64,000 nt of DNA from the NCBI GenBank assembly GCA_934178475.1, contig CAKPQH010000001.1, positions 269,396 to 333,395 on the forward strand, written 5' to 3'. Under the pieces are notes generated by a model that saw only the letters and a list, made by a program, of their open reading frames with translations, made no database searches and was not told the DNA's origin. The first letter of the stretch is position 1; each line of letters opens with the position of its first letter. The stretch comes from an uncultured Clostridia bacterium. GTDB taxonomy: Bacteria > Bacillota > Clostridia > TANB77 > CAG-508. The position numbers were made by a program, and so were the translations under genes. Positions 1 through 8,940 of the stretch are shown here, piece after piece.

Positions 1-171
1 GTGAAAGACATAAGTTTTTTTGTTAAATTTTTTTTAATCACTTTTATTATTAATTTTTTCATAACAATTTATTCAATTTATATGTTTTTTGAAATCAAAA
101 TTTTTCACAATAAACAAGGTTCAAAATTAAAAATAAAAAAAGATTTTTGGAAGAGAAAGGAGGATTTATAA
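1..171 (+). CDS. Small membrane protein, possibly truncated at the window edge
   Basis: An open frame runs from a GTG at the first base to a TAA at 169-171 and encodes 56 residues. It has a hydrophobic segment at about residues 4-30, rich in Phe and Ile, followed by a Lys-rich cytoplasmic-type tail. The start may lie upstream of the window, so it may be partial. It sits directly before the coupling ATPase gene, and the ribosome-binding site for that gene lies inside its last codons. It is probably a small accessory membrane protein of the conjugation operon, but I recognise no family. Confidence 0.45.
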   Translation: MKDISFFVKFFLITFIINFFITIYSIYMFFEIKIFHNKQGSKLKIKKDFWKRKEDL

Positions 172-172
172 A

Positions 173-1840
173 ATAATAATATTTTATTTATTAATACTGT
201 TATTTATTGATTATGTAATAGTTTTAATGATATTTCCAGTTTTTAAGGCAAATGAAATTATTATCACATTTGGTATAAGACCAATTGATATTTGTTCAAG
301 AAATCCAATATTATGGAAGTATATAAAAATCTTATATATAGTTACATTTTTATTTTCAAATATAATTATAGTCAAAAGAGTTTGTAAAAAGTTTTTATAT
401 CATAGAAAAAAGAAATCAAATAAAGATATAAATAAAAAAGAAGATATAAGTTTATTAATAGGAAAAAATATAATAAACCAAGAGAATATTTATGTATATG
501 AAAGTGGATTATATCAAAATTTTTTAGTAACGGGAACTATTGGAACAGGAAAAACAAGTTCTGCAATGTATCCATTCACAAGACAATTAATAGAATTTAA
601 TTCTAAAAATGGAAAACAAAAACTTGGAATGCTTATATTAGATGTAAAAGGAAATTATTATAAGCAAGTAAAGAAATATGTAGAACAATTTGGTATAAAA
701 GATGATTTAATTGTTATAGAATTGGGTGGTTATTATAAATATAATCCATTGGATAAACCAAATTTAAAAGCATCAGTTTTAGCAAATAGATTAAAAACAA
801 TATTAAATCTATTTTCTGATAATTCATCAGAAAGTTATTGGATTGATAAAGCAGAACAAGTATTAACTGAAGCAATAAAGTTGTGTCGAATATATAACAA
901 TAACTATGTTACTTTTAAAGAAATACATAAATTAGTTACAGATATAAATTATTACAAAAATAAAGTAAAAATTCTAAAAGAATTATTTATTCAAGACAAA
1001 TTAAATAAAATTCAAATTTATGAATTATCTACAGCATTAGATTTTTTTCAAAATGAATATGAAAAACTAGATACTAGAACTATGGCTATTTTAAAGTCAG
1101 AGATAACAAGAATAACCAATTTATTCATTTCAGATTATGATGTTATTAATACATTTTGTTCAAAAAAAGAAGATTTAAATTTCAAAGGGTTTTCAGAAGC
1201 AATAAAAACAGGAAAAATTGTAGTGTTAAATATGAATATTGCAGAATATAAAAATTTATCAAAAGTAATAGCTGCTTATTTAAAGTTGGATTTTCAGACA
1301 GAAGTGATGTCAAATCTTTCAAAGGAAAATATAAAAAGAACAGCTTTTATATGTGATGAATATGCTGAATACGTAACAAAAACAGATAGTGATTTTTTCT
1401 CTCTTAGTAGGGAAGCTAAATGTATTAATATTGTTAGTACACAAAGTTATTCTTCAATAAAAAATACATTAAAAGATGATACAGCTACAAAAGTGATTTG
1501 TCAAAATTTAATAAATAAAATATGGTTTAGAACAGATGATAGTTTTACAATAGAAGAAGCTCAAAAACAATTAGGGAAAGAAGAGAAAACAAAAACATCC
1601 AAAAACATAACTGAAAGTGCAAAAGAAACAAATTATAATTATATAACAAAAACATTAAATTCAAAGAAATCTAGTATTTCAGAGAGTTATAATATCTATA
1701 AACAACAAGAATATGCATTTGATACAAATTATTTTACTCAAAAACTTGAAACTTTTACATGCCTTGCATTTTTGTCAGATGGAAAGCAGATATTAAAACC
1801 ACAAAAATTAAATATGTTTCCATATTTTAAAGAGAGGTGA
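173..1840 (+). CDS. VirD4/TraG-family type IV coupling ATPase
   Basis: Type IV coupling proteins are inner-membrane hexameric ATPases that hand the relaxase-DNA complex to the secretion channel. Numbered from the ATG at 227, the Walker A motif GTIGTGKT lies at about 103-110 and a Walker B-like ICDEYAEY near 370. I place the start at ATA 173: a strong GGAGG (159-163) lies 9 nt before it, the frame is open, and it adds a first membrane helix, giving the usual two-helix N-terminus (second helix at about 33-50 of the ATG-227 numbering). The ATG at 227 has no ribosome-binding site. From 173 the protein has 555 residues; from 227 it has 537. The TGA stop overlaps the ribosome-binding site of the next gene, so translation is probably coupled. 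The family call is secure; the start is inferred. Confidence 0.85.
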   Translation: MIIFYLLILLFIDYVIVLMIFPVFKANEIIITFGIRPIDICSRNPILWKYIKILYIVTFLFSNIIIVKRVCKKFLYHRKKKSNKDINKKEDISLLIGKNIINQENIYVYESGLYQNFLVTGTIGTGKTSSAMYPFTRQLIEFNSKNGKQKLGMLILDVKGNYYKQVKKYVEQFGIKDDLIVIELGGYYKYNPLDKPNLKASVLANRLKTILNLFSDNSSESYWIDKAEQVLTEAIKLCRIYNNNYVTFKEIHKLVTDINYYKNKVKILKELFIQDKLNKIQIYELSTALDFFQNEYEKLDTRTMAILKSEITRITNLFISDYDVINTFCSKKEDLNFKGFSEAIKTGKIVVLNMNIAEYKNLSKVIAAYLKLDFQTEVMSNLSKENIKRTAFICDEYAEYVTKTDSDFFSLSREAKCINIVSTQSYSSIKNTLKDDTATKVICQNLINKIWFRTDDSFTIEEAQKQLGKEEKTKTSKNITESAKETNYNYITKTLNSKKSSISESYNIYKQQEYAFDTNYFTQKLETFTCLAFLSDGKQILKPQKLNMFPYFKER

Positions 1841-1844
1841 CAAT

Positions 1845-2162
1845 TTGAAAGAAAAAAGAATTTTCTTATGTGTAATTTTTATTATTATTTTATTTTATAC
1901 AAAAAATAATGTTTTTGCAGCTACACCAAAACTTGTAAATACAATAGAAAAAGCTTTTGAAAATATTGAAGATTGGTTAATGAAAATTGCAACACCAGCA
2001 GCTGCTGTAGGAGCTGTTACGGGATTATTTATGCAAAAATTTAGTTTTGGAGATGAAGAAAAAATAAGAACAGGAAAAAAATTGGTGAAAACATCCTTGT
2101 TTTCTTATGCGTTTATATTAGCAATTGATTTGATTTTATCAGCAATAAAATCATTAATATAA
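1845..2162 (+). CDS. VirB2/TrbC-like pilin-type membrane protein
   Basis: This 105-residue protein starts at TTG 1845, 5 nt after a GAGGTG ribosome-binding site. It has an N-terminal signal peptide ending near an AFAATP-type cleavage region (about residue 26), a first helix with small Ala/Gly residues (AAAVGAVTG), a short polar turn (FSFGDEEKI) and a second hydrophobic helix at the C-terminus. That layout matches the small VirB2-like or Maff2-like subunits that follow the coupling protein in Gram-positive conjugative elements. The assignment rests on topology and position rather than a diagnostic motif. Confidence 0.55.
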   Translation: MKEKRIFLCVIFIIILFYTKNNVFAATPKLVNTIEKAFENIEDWLMKIATPAAAVGAVTGLFMQKFSFGDEEKIRTGKKLVKTSLFSYAFILAIDLILSAIKSLI

Positions 2163-2166
2163 GGAT

Positions 2167-3054
2167 GTGATAAAAATAAACTCAAGTACAGAAATGTCAG
2201 AAATAGTAATAAACACAATTAATACAATATTTCAAAATTTGTTTACATCAATAGACACCAAATTATATGATGTATTAGATGAATTAACATTTATTAGTGA
2301 AGATATTTTAAATGATGAATCTTTGAATAATATTTTTGGCAGTTCAACTAAAACAGGGATTTTATTAATTTCTAATTCTTTGCTAATAGGAATTATCTTA
2401 TATTTTTCTATTAAATTTTTAATCTCAAATTTAAATAATAATAAAATAGAAACACCGTTACAATTTATATTCAAACTAATTATTTTTGGGATATGTATGA
2501 ATAGTTCATATTTTATAATGAAACAGATACTTTCATTAAATTCTAATATTTCACTTGCAATAAGAAGCTTAGGTGAAGATTTATTTAAAGAAAATATATG
2601 TTTTTCAAATCTTATTGTAAATATTAATAAAAATGTAAATCTTAATAATGATGCTTTAAATATATTTACAGTAGAAGGGATATTAACAGGTACATTAACA
2701 ATTTCTTTATTAAATTTAATGTTTTCATATTCAATTAGATATGTTATGGTAAAAATATTCATATTACTTTCACCATTTGCGTTTTTATCACTTTGTTTAG
2801 AAAGTACATCTTGGTTTTTTAAAACATGGATTAAAAATTTATTTTCATTATTGTTTATTCAGATAATTGTTTCAATAATAATATTAATTATGTTTTCAAT
2901 AGATTATTCATCAGGAGAAATAATAACAAAATACATTTACATTGGTGGGATATATTGTTTAATAAAAACAAATTCCACAGTAAGAGAATTATTTGGTGGA
3001 ATTTCAACAGATATAAATAATAATATAAGTGGATTAAAGAAAATAATAAAATAG
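2167..3054 (+). CDS. VirB6/TrbL-like polytopic conjugation membrane protein
   Basis: This 295-residue protein starts at GTG 2167 just after AAGGA and only 4 nt past the previous stop. An amphipathic N-terminal region of about 55 residues is followed by at least five hydrophobic helices. Size, topology and position after the pilin-like gene fit the VirB6/TrbL family, which forms the inner-membrane core of the conjugation channel. No catalytic motif is expected or seen. The operon spacing (4-12 nt between genes) supports co-translation with its neighbours. Confidence 0.55.
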   Translation: MIKINSSTEMSEIVINTINTIFQNLFTSIDTKLYDVLDELTFISEDILNDESLNNIFGSSTKTGILLISNSLLIGIILYFSIKFLISNLNNNKIETPLQFIFKLIIFGICMNSSYFIMKQILSLNSNISLAIRSLGEDLFKENICFSNLIVNINKNVNLNNDALNIFTVEGILTGTLTISLLNLMFSYSIRYVMVKIFILLSPFAFLSLCLESTSWFFKTWIKNLFSLLFIQIIVSIIILIMFSIDYSSGEIITKYIYIGGIYCLIKTNSTVRELFGGISTDINNNISGLKKIIK

Positions 3055-3066
3055 GAAAGGAGTAAA

Positions 3067-3357
3067 ATGAAATTTATAATTCCGCAAAATTACAATTTCA
3101 GTAAAAAGTTCTTAGGAATAATTAGCTATCAGTCAATTATTATTGATACAGTATGGTGTGGAATAATATATATTTTAATAGATTTTTTAATCAAATCATT
3201 AAATGTAAAAATATTTGTGTTTATAATTTTAACAATGCCAGTGTTAATTTTTAGCATAGCAGGTTTAGGTGGAGAAAATTTATTAAATGTAATAATATAT
3301 ATATTCAAGTATATATTTAAACAAAAAATATATTTTTATGACAAAAAACAAGATTAA
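3067..3357 (+). CDS. VirB3/PrgI-like small membrane protein of the conjugation channel
   Basis: The protein has 96 residues, an AAGGAG ribosome-binding site, a short N-terminal IPQNY segment, two adjacent membrane helices (about 20-45 and 49-70) and a basic C-terminal tail. PrgI/VirB3 proteins share this pattern and normally precede the VirB4 ATPase. Here no VirB4 follows: the next gene is dnaD under its own promoter. The conjugation operon therefore ends abruptly at this gene within the window. Confidence 0.5.
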   Translation: MKFIIPQNYNFSKKFLGIISYQSIIIDTVWCGIIYILIDFLIKSLNVKIFVFIILTMPVLIFSIAGLGGENLLNVIIYIFKYIFKQKIYFYDKKQD

Positions 3358-3401
3358 GTATCAATATAATATAAATTTTTACAAAACATATAAATTTAAT
3401 C

Positions 3402-3430
3402 TTGAAAAAAAACTAGAAGCATAATATAAT
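3402..3430 (+). promoter_or_regulatory. Sigma-A promoter of dnaD-dnaI
   Basis: The -35 is TTGAAA (3402-3407) and the -10 is TATAAT (3425-3430) with an exact 17-bp spacer. The expected transcript start is near 3437, followed by AGGGGG and the GTG start at 3459. Confidence 0.8.
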
Positions 3431-3458
3431 GGAGAAAATACAATAGGGGGAATATAAA

Positions 3459-4448
3459 GTGAAAATTGAACAAAATGAAAAGGCAATGATATTTAGTAAT
3501 ACAAGTTTACCAGATGTTTTTTTATCTGAATATTTATCTGATATGCCAGGAGATGTATTAAAAATATATCTTTATTTAGTATTCCTATCAAAATATAGTA
3601 AACATGTAAAAATAAATGATTTATCAAAAAAATTAAATTTACCTTTAAATGTTATTAATGATGGAATAAAATATTTAGAGCAAAATAACTTGATTTTACG
3701 TAAACATGAAACTTTTCTAATTGTTGATTTACAAGAAAAAACTTTACATGATATTTATACATTAAAGATTCAAACAACCCCTGAGAAAATTGAAGAAAAT
3801 GCAAATAATAAAAAGAGGATAGAATTAGTAGAATATATAAATAATAAATATTTCCAAGGAGTAATGGGTCCAACATGGTACAATGATATTGATACTTGGA
3901 TTAGAAAATATGAATTTGATGATCAAGTAGTAATTAATTTATTTGATTATTGTTTTAATAAATCAGCTCTTCATAAAAACTATGTACAAGCTGTTGCAGA
4001 GGCATGGGGAGCAAACAAAATAAAAGATTTAAATGATTTAGAGATTTATTATACAGAACAAGATAAATTAATGAAATTGAAAAAAGATATAGCAAAAAAA
4101 TTAGGTAAAAGAAGTGGACTTACTCAATATGAAGAAGCTTATATAGAAAAATGGAATAAAGAATATAAGTATGATTTAAATATTATCGAAATTGCTTTAA
4201 AAAGGACTACATTTAAATCAAATCCAACATTTGAATATATTAATAGCATAATAACAGACTGGCATGATAGAAACTTAAAAACTCCAGCAGAAGTTACAGC
4301 ATTTCTAGAGCAAAGAAAAAAACAAAATCAAGATAAAAAAGAATTAGATAAGAAAGTTAAACAAGAAAATTTTAAACAAAGAGAATATAGTAATTTGAGT
4401 TTTTTATATGCAAATAATGATGAAGAAGGAGAAGAAGATGGCAAGTGA
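3459..4448 (+). CDS. dnaD: DnaD-domain primosome protein
   Basis: DnaD-type proteins remodel DNA and help load the replicative helicase at the origin and at restarting forks. The 329-residue protein has an N-terminal winged-helix region (about 15-95) and two C-terminal DnaD/DnaB2-like helical segments (about 120-190 and 205-285), the second ending with the YxxxIIxxW-type signature seen as YINSIITDW. The start is GTG at 3459 after AGGGGG. The stop overlaps the helicase-loader gene by 11 nt, so the two are coupled. The pairing with a zinc-finger DnaI/DnaC-type ATPase is the usual chromosomal arrangement in Clostridia, so I take this as core genome rather than part of the conjugation cluster. 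Confidence 0.85.
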   Translation: MKIEQNEKAMIFSNTSLPDVFLSEYLSDMPGDVLKIYLYLVFLSKYSKHVKINDLSKKLNLPLNVINDGIKYLEQNNLILRKHETFLIVDLQEKTLHDIYTLKIQTTPEKIEENANNKKRIELVEYINNKYFQGVMGPTWYNDIDTWIRKYEFDDQVVINLFDYCFNKSALHKNYVQAVAEAWGANKIKDLNDLEIYYTEQDKLMKLKKDIAKKLGKRSGLTQYEEAYIEKWNKEYKYDLNIIEIALKRTTFKSNPTFEYINSIITDWHDRNLKTPAEVTAFLEQRKKQNQDKKELDKKVKQENFKQREYSNLSFLYANNDEEGEEDGK

Positions 4449-5475
4449 AAATTTAAATTCTTTATTAGTTGAATATGAACAAAAAAGAATTAAAGCAGAA
4501 TTTGATTTAGAAAAAAGAAAAAAAGAATTATACAAAAAATATCCTAGACTAGAAGAAATAGAAGATCAAATAAGTCAAATTGCAATAACTCAAACTAAAG
4601 AAATTTTAAATTATCAGTTAAAAAGAGAAAAAATCAATAAAGACAAGAATGATATAATAAAAGAACTTGAAAATAAAATTAAAAAACTAAAAGAAGAAAA
4701 AGAAAATATATTGAAAGAAGCTAATATACAAGAATCATATTTAAAACCAATTTATGAATGTCCTATATGTAAAGATACAGGTTATATAAGAAACAATACA
4801 AGCGAAACTACTATGTGTAAATGTTTAAAGCAAAAGTTAATTGATATATCTTATAATAAATCTAATCTTGTAAATTTACAAAATCAAAATTTTGAAAAAT
4901 TTGATGACAAGATTTTTTCAGACGAAATTAATATAGATAAATATAAATTTAAAATATCACCAAGAAAAAATATAAACAATATAAGAAAAGCAAGTGAAAA
5001 GTTTATTAATAATTTTGATGATATTAATACAAAGAATTTGTTATTTTCAGGGAATACAGGATTAGGAAAAAGCTATATGTCAAACTGCATAGCAAATGAA
5101 TTATTAAAAAGAGGAAAAACAGTGCTTTACCAAACTGCACCTGTATTATTAGAAAAAATAATTGACAATAAATTTAGCAAATATAAAACAAGAGAAATGA
5201 CAGAATTTAATGATAGGACATTAGATGTAGATTTATTAATCATAGATGATTTAGGAACAGAATGTCTTAATAGTATGAAACTTAGTGAACTTTTTACAAT
5301 ACTAAATACCAGACTATTAAACTTAAATAATCGATCAACAAAAACCATAATATCGACTAATTTAAATATAGAGCAAATATTTAATATATATGAAGAAAGA
5401 ATTGGATCAAGGATTGCAGGTTATTATGATATTTATCATTTCTTTGGTGATGACTTAAGATTTAAAATTAAATAA
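4438..5475 (+). CDS. DnaI/DnaC-family helicase loader ATPase
   Basis: This AAA+ protein loads the replicative helicase together with DnaD. The 345-residue product has a Lys/Glu-rich coiled-coil N-terminus (about 10-95), a zinc-binding cluster (CPIC, then MCKC, about 104-128), Walker A GNTGLGKS (about 205-212) and Walker B LLIIDDLG (about 264-271). An in-frame ATG at 4408 has no proper ribosome-binding site, whereas GAAGGAG (4424-4430) is well placed before ATG 4438. The start lies inside the end of dnaD, which implies translational coupling. A strong bidirectional terminator follows. Confidence 0.85.
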   Translation: MASENLNSLLVEYEQKRIKAEFDLEKRKKELYKKYPRLEEIEDQISQIAITQTKEILNYQLKREKINKDKNDIIKELENKIKKLKEEKENILKEANIQESYLKPIYECPICKDTGYIRNNTSETTMCKCLKQKLIDISYNKSNLVNLQNQNFEKFDDKIFSDEINIDKYKFKISPRKNINNIRKASEKFINNFDDINTKNLLFSGNTGLGKSYMSNCIANELLKRGKTVLYQTAPVLLEKIIDNKFSKYKTREMTEFNDRTLDVDLLIIDDLGTECLNSMKLSELFTILNTRLLNLNNRSTKTIISTNLNIEQIFNIYEERIGSRIAGYYDIYHFFGDDLRFKIK

Positions 5476-5493
5476 AAATAAAAGAAGAACAAA

Positions 5494-5545
5494 AATAAGA
5501 ATAACTATAAATAATTTAATATTTTATAGTTATTCTTATTTTTTA
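5494..5545. terminator. Bidirectional rho-independent terminator
   Basis: A perfect 18-bp stem (5494-5511 with 5523-5540) and an 11-nt loop are flanked by A and T runs. It lies between the convergent helicase-loader and capA-like genes. Confidence 0.85.
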
Positions 5546-6826
5546 TTTAACTTCTTTCTCAACAATATCTTTTATATTTTGCAATTCTGTTTTTAATTTA
5601 TTATACATATTTTGACCAATTGATGTATCATAACCTGCATCATAGCTTTCAATTACAGATTTTATATCCAATATTGAAAATGCTTTTGTTTTTTGAGAGG
5701 TATTTTTGTATGTATATATTGGAGTATAATCATATTTATCTACCGTAATATCATTAGTTTCACCATTTTTAGTAAGTGTTAAATTTAAAATTAAAGAATC
5801 TCTTGTATATGCTTTATTTTGGTCAGCCATAAAATTTCCTAATGAATAAGCAATAAAAACATCTTTATTATTAGAATTTTTAGTAAGGACAAGAGGTTGA
5901 GGAACATGAGGATGATTTCCTATTATTAAATTAACACCATTATTGATTAATAAATTAGCTATTTGTTTTTGAGAAGCATTAGGTGTTGTTTGATATTCAT
6001 TTCCCCAATGAACTAATGCACAAATTAAATCAGGATTTTGTTCTTTAGCTAAATTTACTTGTTTTAAAATAGTTTCGTCATCTAAGAAATTAACAGCATA
6101 TTTTTTATCTGAAGGTACAGGAATACCATTAGTTCCGTAAGTAAAACTTACAAAAGCGATTTTAATTCCCTTGACATTTTTTATTAAAATAGTATTTTGA
6201 CTTTCTTCTGAGGTATAAGTTCCAGTATGTGATAAATCAGCTTCATCTAAATATTTAATAGTGCTTTCTAATCCGGAATATTTCTTATCCATACAGTGAT
6301 TATTAGCAGTAGAAACAACATCAAAACCAACTTTTTTTAAATTCTTAGCAAGAATTTCAGGAGTATTGAAAGTAGGATATCCACTATATCCAACACTATT
6401 TCCTGCAAATGTGGTTTCTAAATTTCCAACAGTCAAATCAGGAGTTTGTAGATAATATTTTATATTAGTAAAGTAATAAGAATAATCATAAGTTCCAGAT
6501 GTAGAATCATAAGCATCTTTAATCATTGTATTATGACTCATGATATCTCCTGTAAATGCGATATTTACAGTAATATTTTCTGCCTTTTTAGTAGATTCTT
6601 CAGATGAATTATTATCGGAAGAATTGTTGTTTTCAATTGAAGAATAATCATTATTTGTATTAGGAGAGGTAATATTATTTGATATTGTATTAAATATAAA
6701 CTTACCACCTAATAATATAAGAATAATTAAAACAATAATTATTATAATTGAAACGAAGAATCTAGGGAAGTTTGTTACATGTAATTTTGTGTGTTTTTTT
6801 TCTCTTTTGCTACGTCTATTTCTCAC
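5543..6826 (-). CDS. CapA-family (poly-gamma-glutamate synthesis type) membrane-anchored protein
   Basis: The CapA family has a calcineurin-like metallophosphatase fold and is linked to cell-surface polyglutamate, although most clostridial members are uncharacterised. The protein has 427 residues: a basic N-terminus, one membrane helix (about 20-42), a Ser/Asn/Glu-rich linker, then the catalytic fold with FTGDIM, GNLETTF, TANNHCMD, VHWG and GNHPHVPQ, all standard for the family. I chose GTG at 6826 because GGAGG (6838-6834) sits 7 nt upstream; the longer ATG frame has no such site. No other capsule genes (capB, capC) are nearby, so a polyglutamate role is only suggested by family. Confidence 0.85.
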   Translation of the reverse strand: MRNRRSKREKKHTKLHVTNFPRFFVSIIIIIVLIILILLGGKFIFNTISNNITSPNTNNDYSSIENNNSSDNNSSEESTKKAENITVNIAFTGDIMSHNTMIKDAYDSTSGTYDYSYYFTNIKYYLQTPDLTVGNLETTFAGNSVGYSGYPTFNTPEILAKNLKKVGFDVVSTANNHCMDKKYSGLESTIKYLDEADLSHTGTYTSEESQNTILIKNVKGIKIAFVSFTYGTNGIPVPSDKKYAVNFLDDETILKQVNLAKEQNPDLICALVHWGNEYQTTPNASQKQIANLLINNGVNLIIGNHPHVPQPLVLTKNSNNKDVFIAYSLGNFMADQNKAYTRDSLILNLTLTKNGETNDITVDKYDYTPIYTYKNTSQKTKAFSILDIKSVIESYDAGYDTSIGQNMYNKLKTELQNIKDIVEKEVK

Positions 6827-6872
6827 TAAAATACCTCCATTAATAAAAATCAATTAATAATTTTACAACAAA

Positions 6873-6901
6873 AAAATATCATATTTTTGAAAAAATTTCA
6901 A
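6873..6901 (-). promoter_or_regulatory. Probable promoter of the capA-like gene
   Basis: On the minus strand, TTGAAA (6901-6896), a 17-bp spacer and TATTTT (6878-6873) preceded by TGA form an extended -10. The -10 hexamer is weak. Confidence 0.4.
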
Positions 6902-6987
6902 TATTTATTTAATAATAAGAATAAAAATATAATAACTGGAAATATTAAAATTAAAGTTTCTATAATTAATAAAAAGGAGGGAAAGCA

Positions 6988-7176
6988 ATGAAGGTAATTA
7001 ATAAGATTGCACTTGTATTAATTATAATTGGAGCGATAAATTGGGGATTAATAGGATTTTTTAAAATAGATGTTGTAGCTTTAATATTTGGACAAATGAG
7101 TGTTATTTCTAGAATTGTATATGCTCTGGTTGGAATATCAGGCTTATGGGGAATAAAATTATTATTTGAAGATTAA
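6988..7176 (+). CDS. DUF378 family two-helix membrane protein
   Basis: The 62-residue protein has two membrane helices and the family pattern INWGLIGFF near the first helix, with the second helix ending GLWGIKLL. This matches the DUF378 (YuzA-like) family of unknown function. A strong AAGGAGG lies 9 nt before the ATG. It is a stand-alone gene, closed by a strong terminator. Confidence 0.85.
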   Translation: MKVINKIALVLIIIGAINWGLIGFFKIDVVALIFGQMSVISRIVYALVGISGLWGIKLLFED

Positions 7177-7218
7177 TAAAACAAATATTAATGATTAAAA
7201 TAATTAAATTAATTAGTA

Positions 7219-7266
7219 ATATCAAGGAAAATTTGAGTTTTCCTTGATATTTTTGCCTTTTTTTGA
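7219..7266 (+). terminator. Rho-independent terminator
   Basis: A 13-bp perfect stem (7219-7231 with 7238-7250) with a 6-nt loop is followed by a T-rich tract. It ends the DUF378 gene. Confidence 0.85.
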
Positions 7267-7304
7267 TAAAATATATCAGTATAAAAATGAGAGGAGAATG
7301 AAAA

Positions 7305-8888
7305 ATGTTATCAGCAAATGGAGTAACTATAAGATTTGGAAAAAGAGTCTTATATGAAGATGTAAACATTAAATTTACAAAAGGAAACTGCTATGGAATT
7401 ATAGGAGCAAATGGCGCTGGAAAATCAACATTTTTGAAAGTATTATCAGGAGAGTTAGAACCAAGCAAAGGAGATGTTACAAAAGATAAAACAGAAAGAT
7501 TATCTGTTTTAAAACAAGACCATTTTGCTTATGAAGAAAATACAGTTATGGATACTGTTATAATGGGAAATAAAGAATTGTATGACATAATGAAAGAAAA
7601 AGAAGCAATATATGCTAAACCAGATTTCTCAGAGGAAGATGGAATGAAAGCTGCTAAATTAGAAGAAAGATTTGCTGAACTTGATGGATGGAATGCAGAA
7701 ACTGATAGTGCAATGCTTTTAAATGATTTAGGGATAATACCAGAAAATCATTATAAATTAATGAAAGAATTAGAAGCAAAAGATAAAGTTAAAGTCTTAT
7801 TAGCACAAAGTTTATTTGGAAACCCAGATATACTTTTATTAGACGAACCAACAAATGACTTAGATTTAAAGAGTATAGAATGGTTACAAGAATTTTTAAT
7901 TAATTATGAAAATACAGTTATAGTTGTATCACACGATAGGTATTTTCTAAACAAAGTTTGTACATATATAGCTGATGTTGACTTTGGAAAAATTACATTA
8001 TATCCTGGAAACTATGATTTCTGGTATGAATCTAGTCAATTAGCTCAAAGACAAGCAAGAGAACAAAACAAGAAGAAAGAAGAAAAAATTAAGGAATTAC
8101 AAGACTTTATTGCAAGATTTAGTGCCAATGCTTCAAAATCTAAACAAGCAACATCAAGAAAGAAAACTCTTGAAAAAATACAATTAGATGAGATAAAACC
8201 ATCTAATAGAAAATATCCATATGTTGATTTTAAACCAGATAGAGAACCTGGAAAAGAAATTTTACAGGTTAAAAATATTTCAAAAACAATGAATGGAGAG
8301 AAGATATTAGATAATGTATCATTTACAGTAAAAGCTAATGATAAAATTGCATTTTTAGCTGATAATGAAAATGCAAAGACTGTATTGTTCCAAATAATTG
8401 CAGGTGAAATAGAACCTGATTCAGGAGAATTAGTTTGGGGAACAACAATTACAAAAAATTATTTCCCTAAGGATAACAATTATTTATTTGAAACAAATGA
8501 GACTATAACAGACTGGCTAAGAAAATATTCAAAAGATCCAGATGAAACTTATGTTAGAAGTTTCTTAGGAAGAATGTTATTTTCAGGAGAAGAATCTTTA
8601 AAGAAAGTTAATGTAATTTCAGGTGGAGAAAAAGTTAGATGTGTTTTAGCTAAAATGATGCTTTCAGGAGCAAATTTCTTAATATTTGATGAACCTACGA
8701 ACCATTTGGATATGGAAAGTATTACTGCATTAAATGACGGAATGAATAAATTTAAGGGAAATATGTTATTTACATCACATGACCACCAACTAACACAAAC
8801 AGTTGCAAATAGAATAATAGATATAAAAGAAAATGGAAAAATAATAGACAGAGAAATCACATACAATGAGTATTTAGGAATAGAATAA
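7305..8888 (+). CDS. ABC-F family ATPase (YkpA/YbiT-like)
   Basis: ABC-F proteins are soluble twin-cassette ATPases acting on the ribosome, in translation control or antibiotic protection. The 527-residue protein has a first cassette with GANGAGKST (about 36-44) and LLLDEPTNDLD, a basic charged linker (about 245-300), and a second cassette with SGGEKVR and IFDEPTNHLD. The second P-loop reads ADNENAKTV, lacking the usual glycines but keeping Lys, and the first signature motif is degenerate (ELEAKDKVK). From memory both features recur in YkpA-type members, so I do not read them as decay. A GAGAGGAG site precedes ATG 7305. The lack of an antibiotic-resistance context suggests a housekeeping role. 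Confidence 0.85.
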   Translation: MLSANGVTIRFGKRVLYEDVNIKFTKGNCYGIIGANGAGKSTFLKVLSGELEPSKGDVTKDKTERLSVLKQDHFAYEENTVMDTVIMGNKELYDIMKEKEAIYAKPDFSEEDGMKAAKLEERFAELDGWNAETDSAMLLNDLGIIPENHYKLMKELEAKDKVKVLLAQSLFGNPDILLLDEPTNDLDLKSIEWLQEFLINYENTVIVVSHDRYFLNKVCTYIADVDFGKITLYPGNYDFWYESSQLAQRQAREQNKKKEEKIKELQDFIARFSANASKSKQATSRKKTLEKIQLDEIKPSNRKYPYVDFKPDREPGKEILQVKNISKTMNGEKILDNVSFTVKANDKIAFLADNENAKTVLFQIIAGEIEPDSGELVWGTTITKNYFPKDNNYLFETNETITDWLRKYSKDPDETYVRSFLGRMLFSGEESLKKVNVISGGEKVRCVLAKMMLSGANFLIFDEPTNHLDMESITALNDGMNKFKGNMLFTSHDHQLTQTVANRIIDIKENGKIIDREITYNEYLGIE

Positions 8889-8895
8889 AAAATAA

Positions 8896-8940
8896 AATAA
8901 AGTATTAAGCGAATTATAATGTTTAATACTTTATTTTTGT
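8896..8940. terminator. Bidirectional terminator
   Basis: A 13-bp perfect stem (8896-8908 with 8923-8935) with a 14-nt loop lies between convergent genes. It reaches into the last codons of the minus-strand gene. Confidence 0.75.

Noticed and set aside
3349..3404. Inverted repeat CAAGATTAA / TTAATCTTG
   Set aside because: A 9-bp arm with a 38-nt loop and no T tract is too weak for a terminator; one arm overlaps the dnaD -35, so it is probably chance in AT-rich DNA.
8278..8420. Degenerate second P-loop of the ABC-F protein as a sign of a dying gene
   Set aside because: The second signature and Walker B motifs are intact, and YkpA-type ABC-F proteins commonly show such degeneracy.
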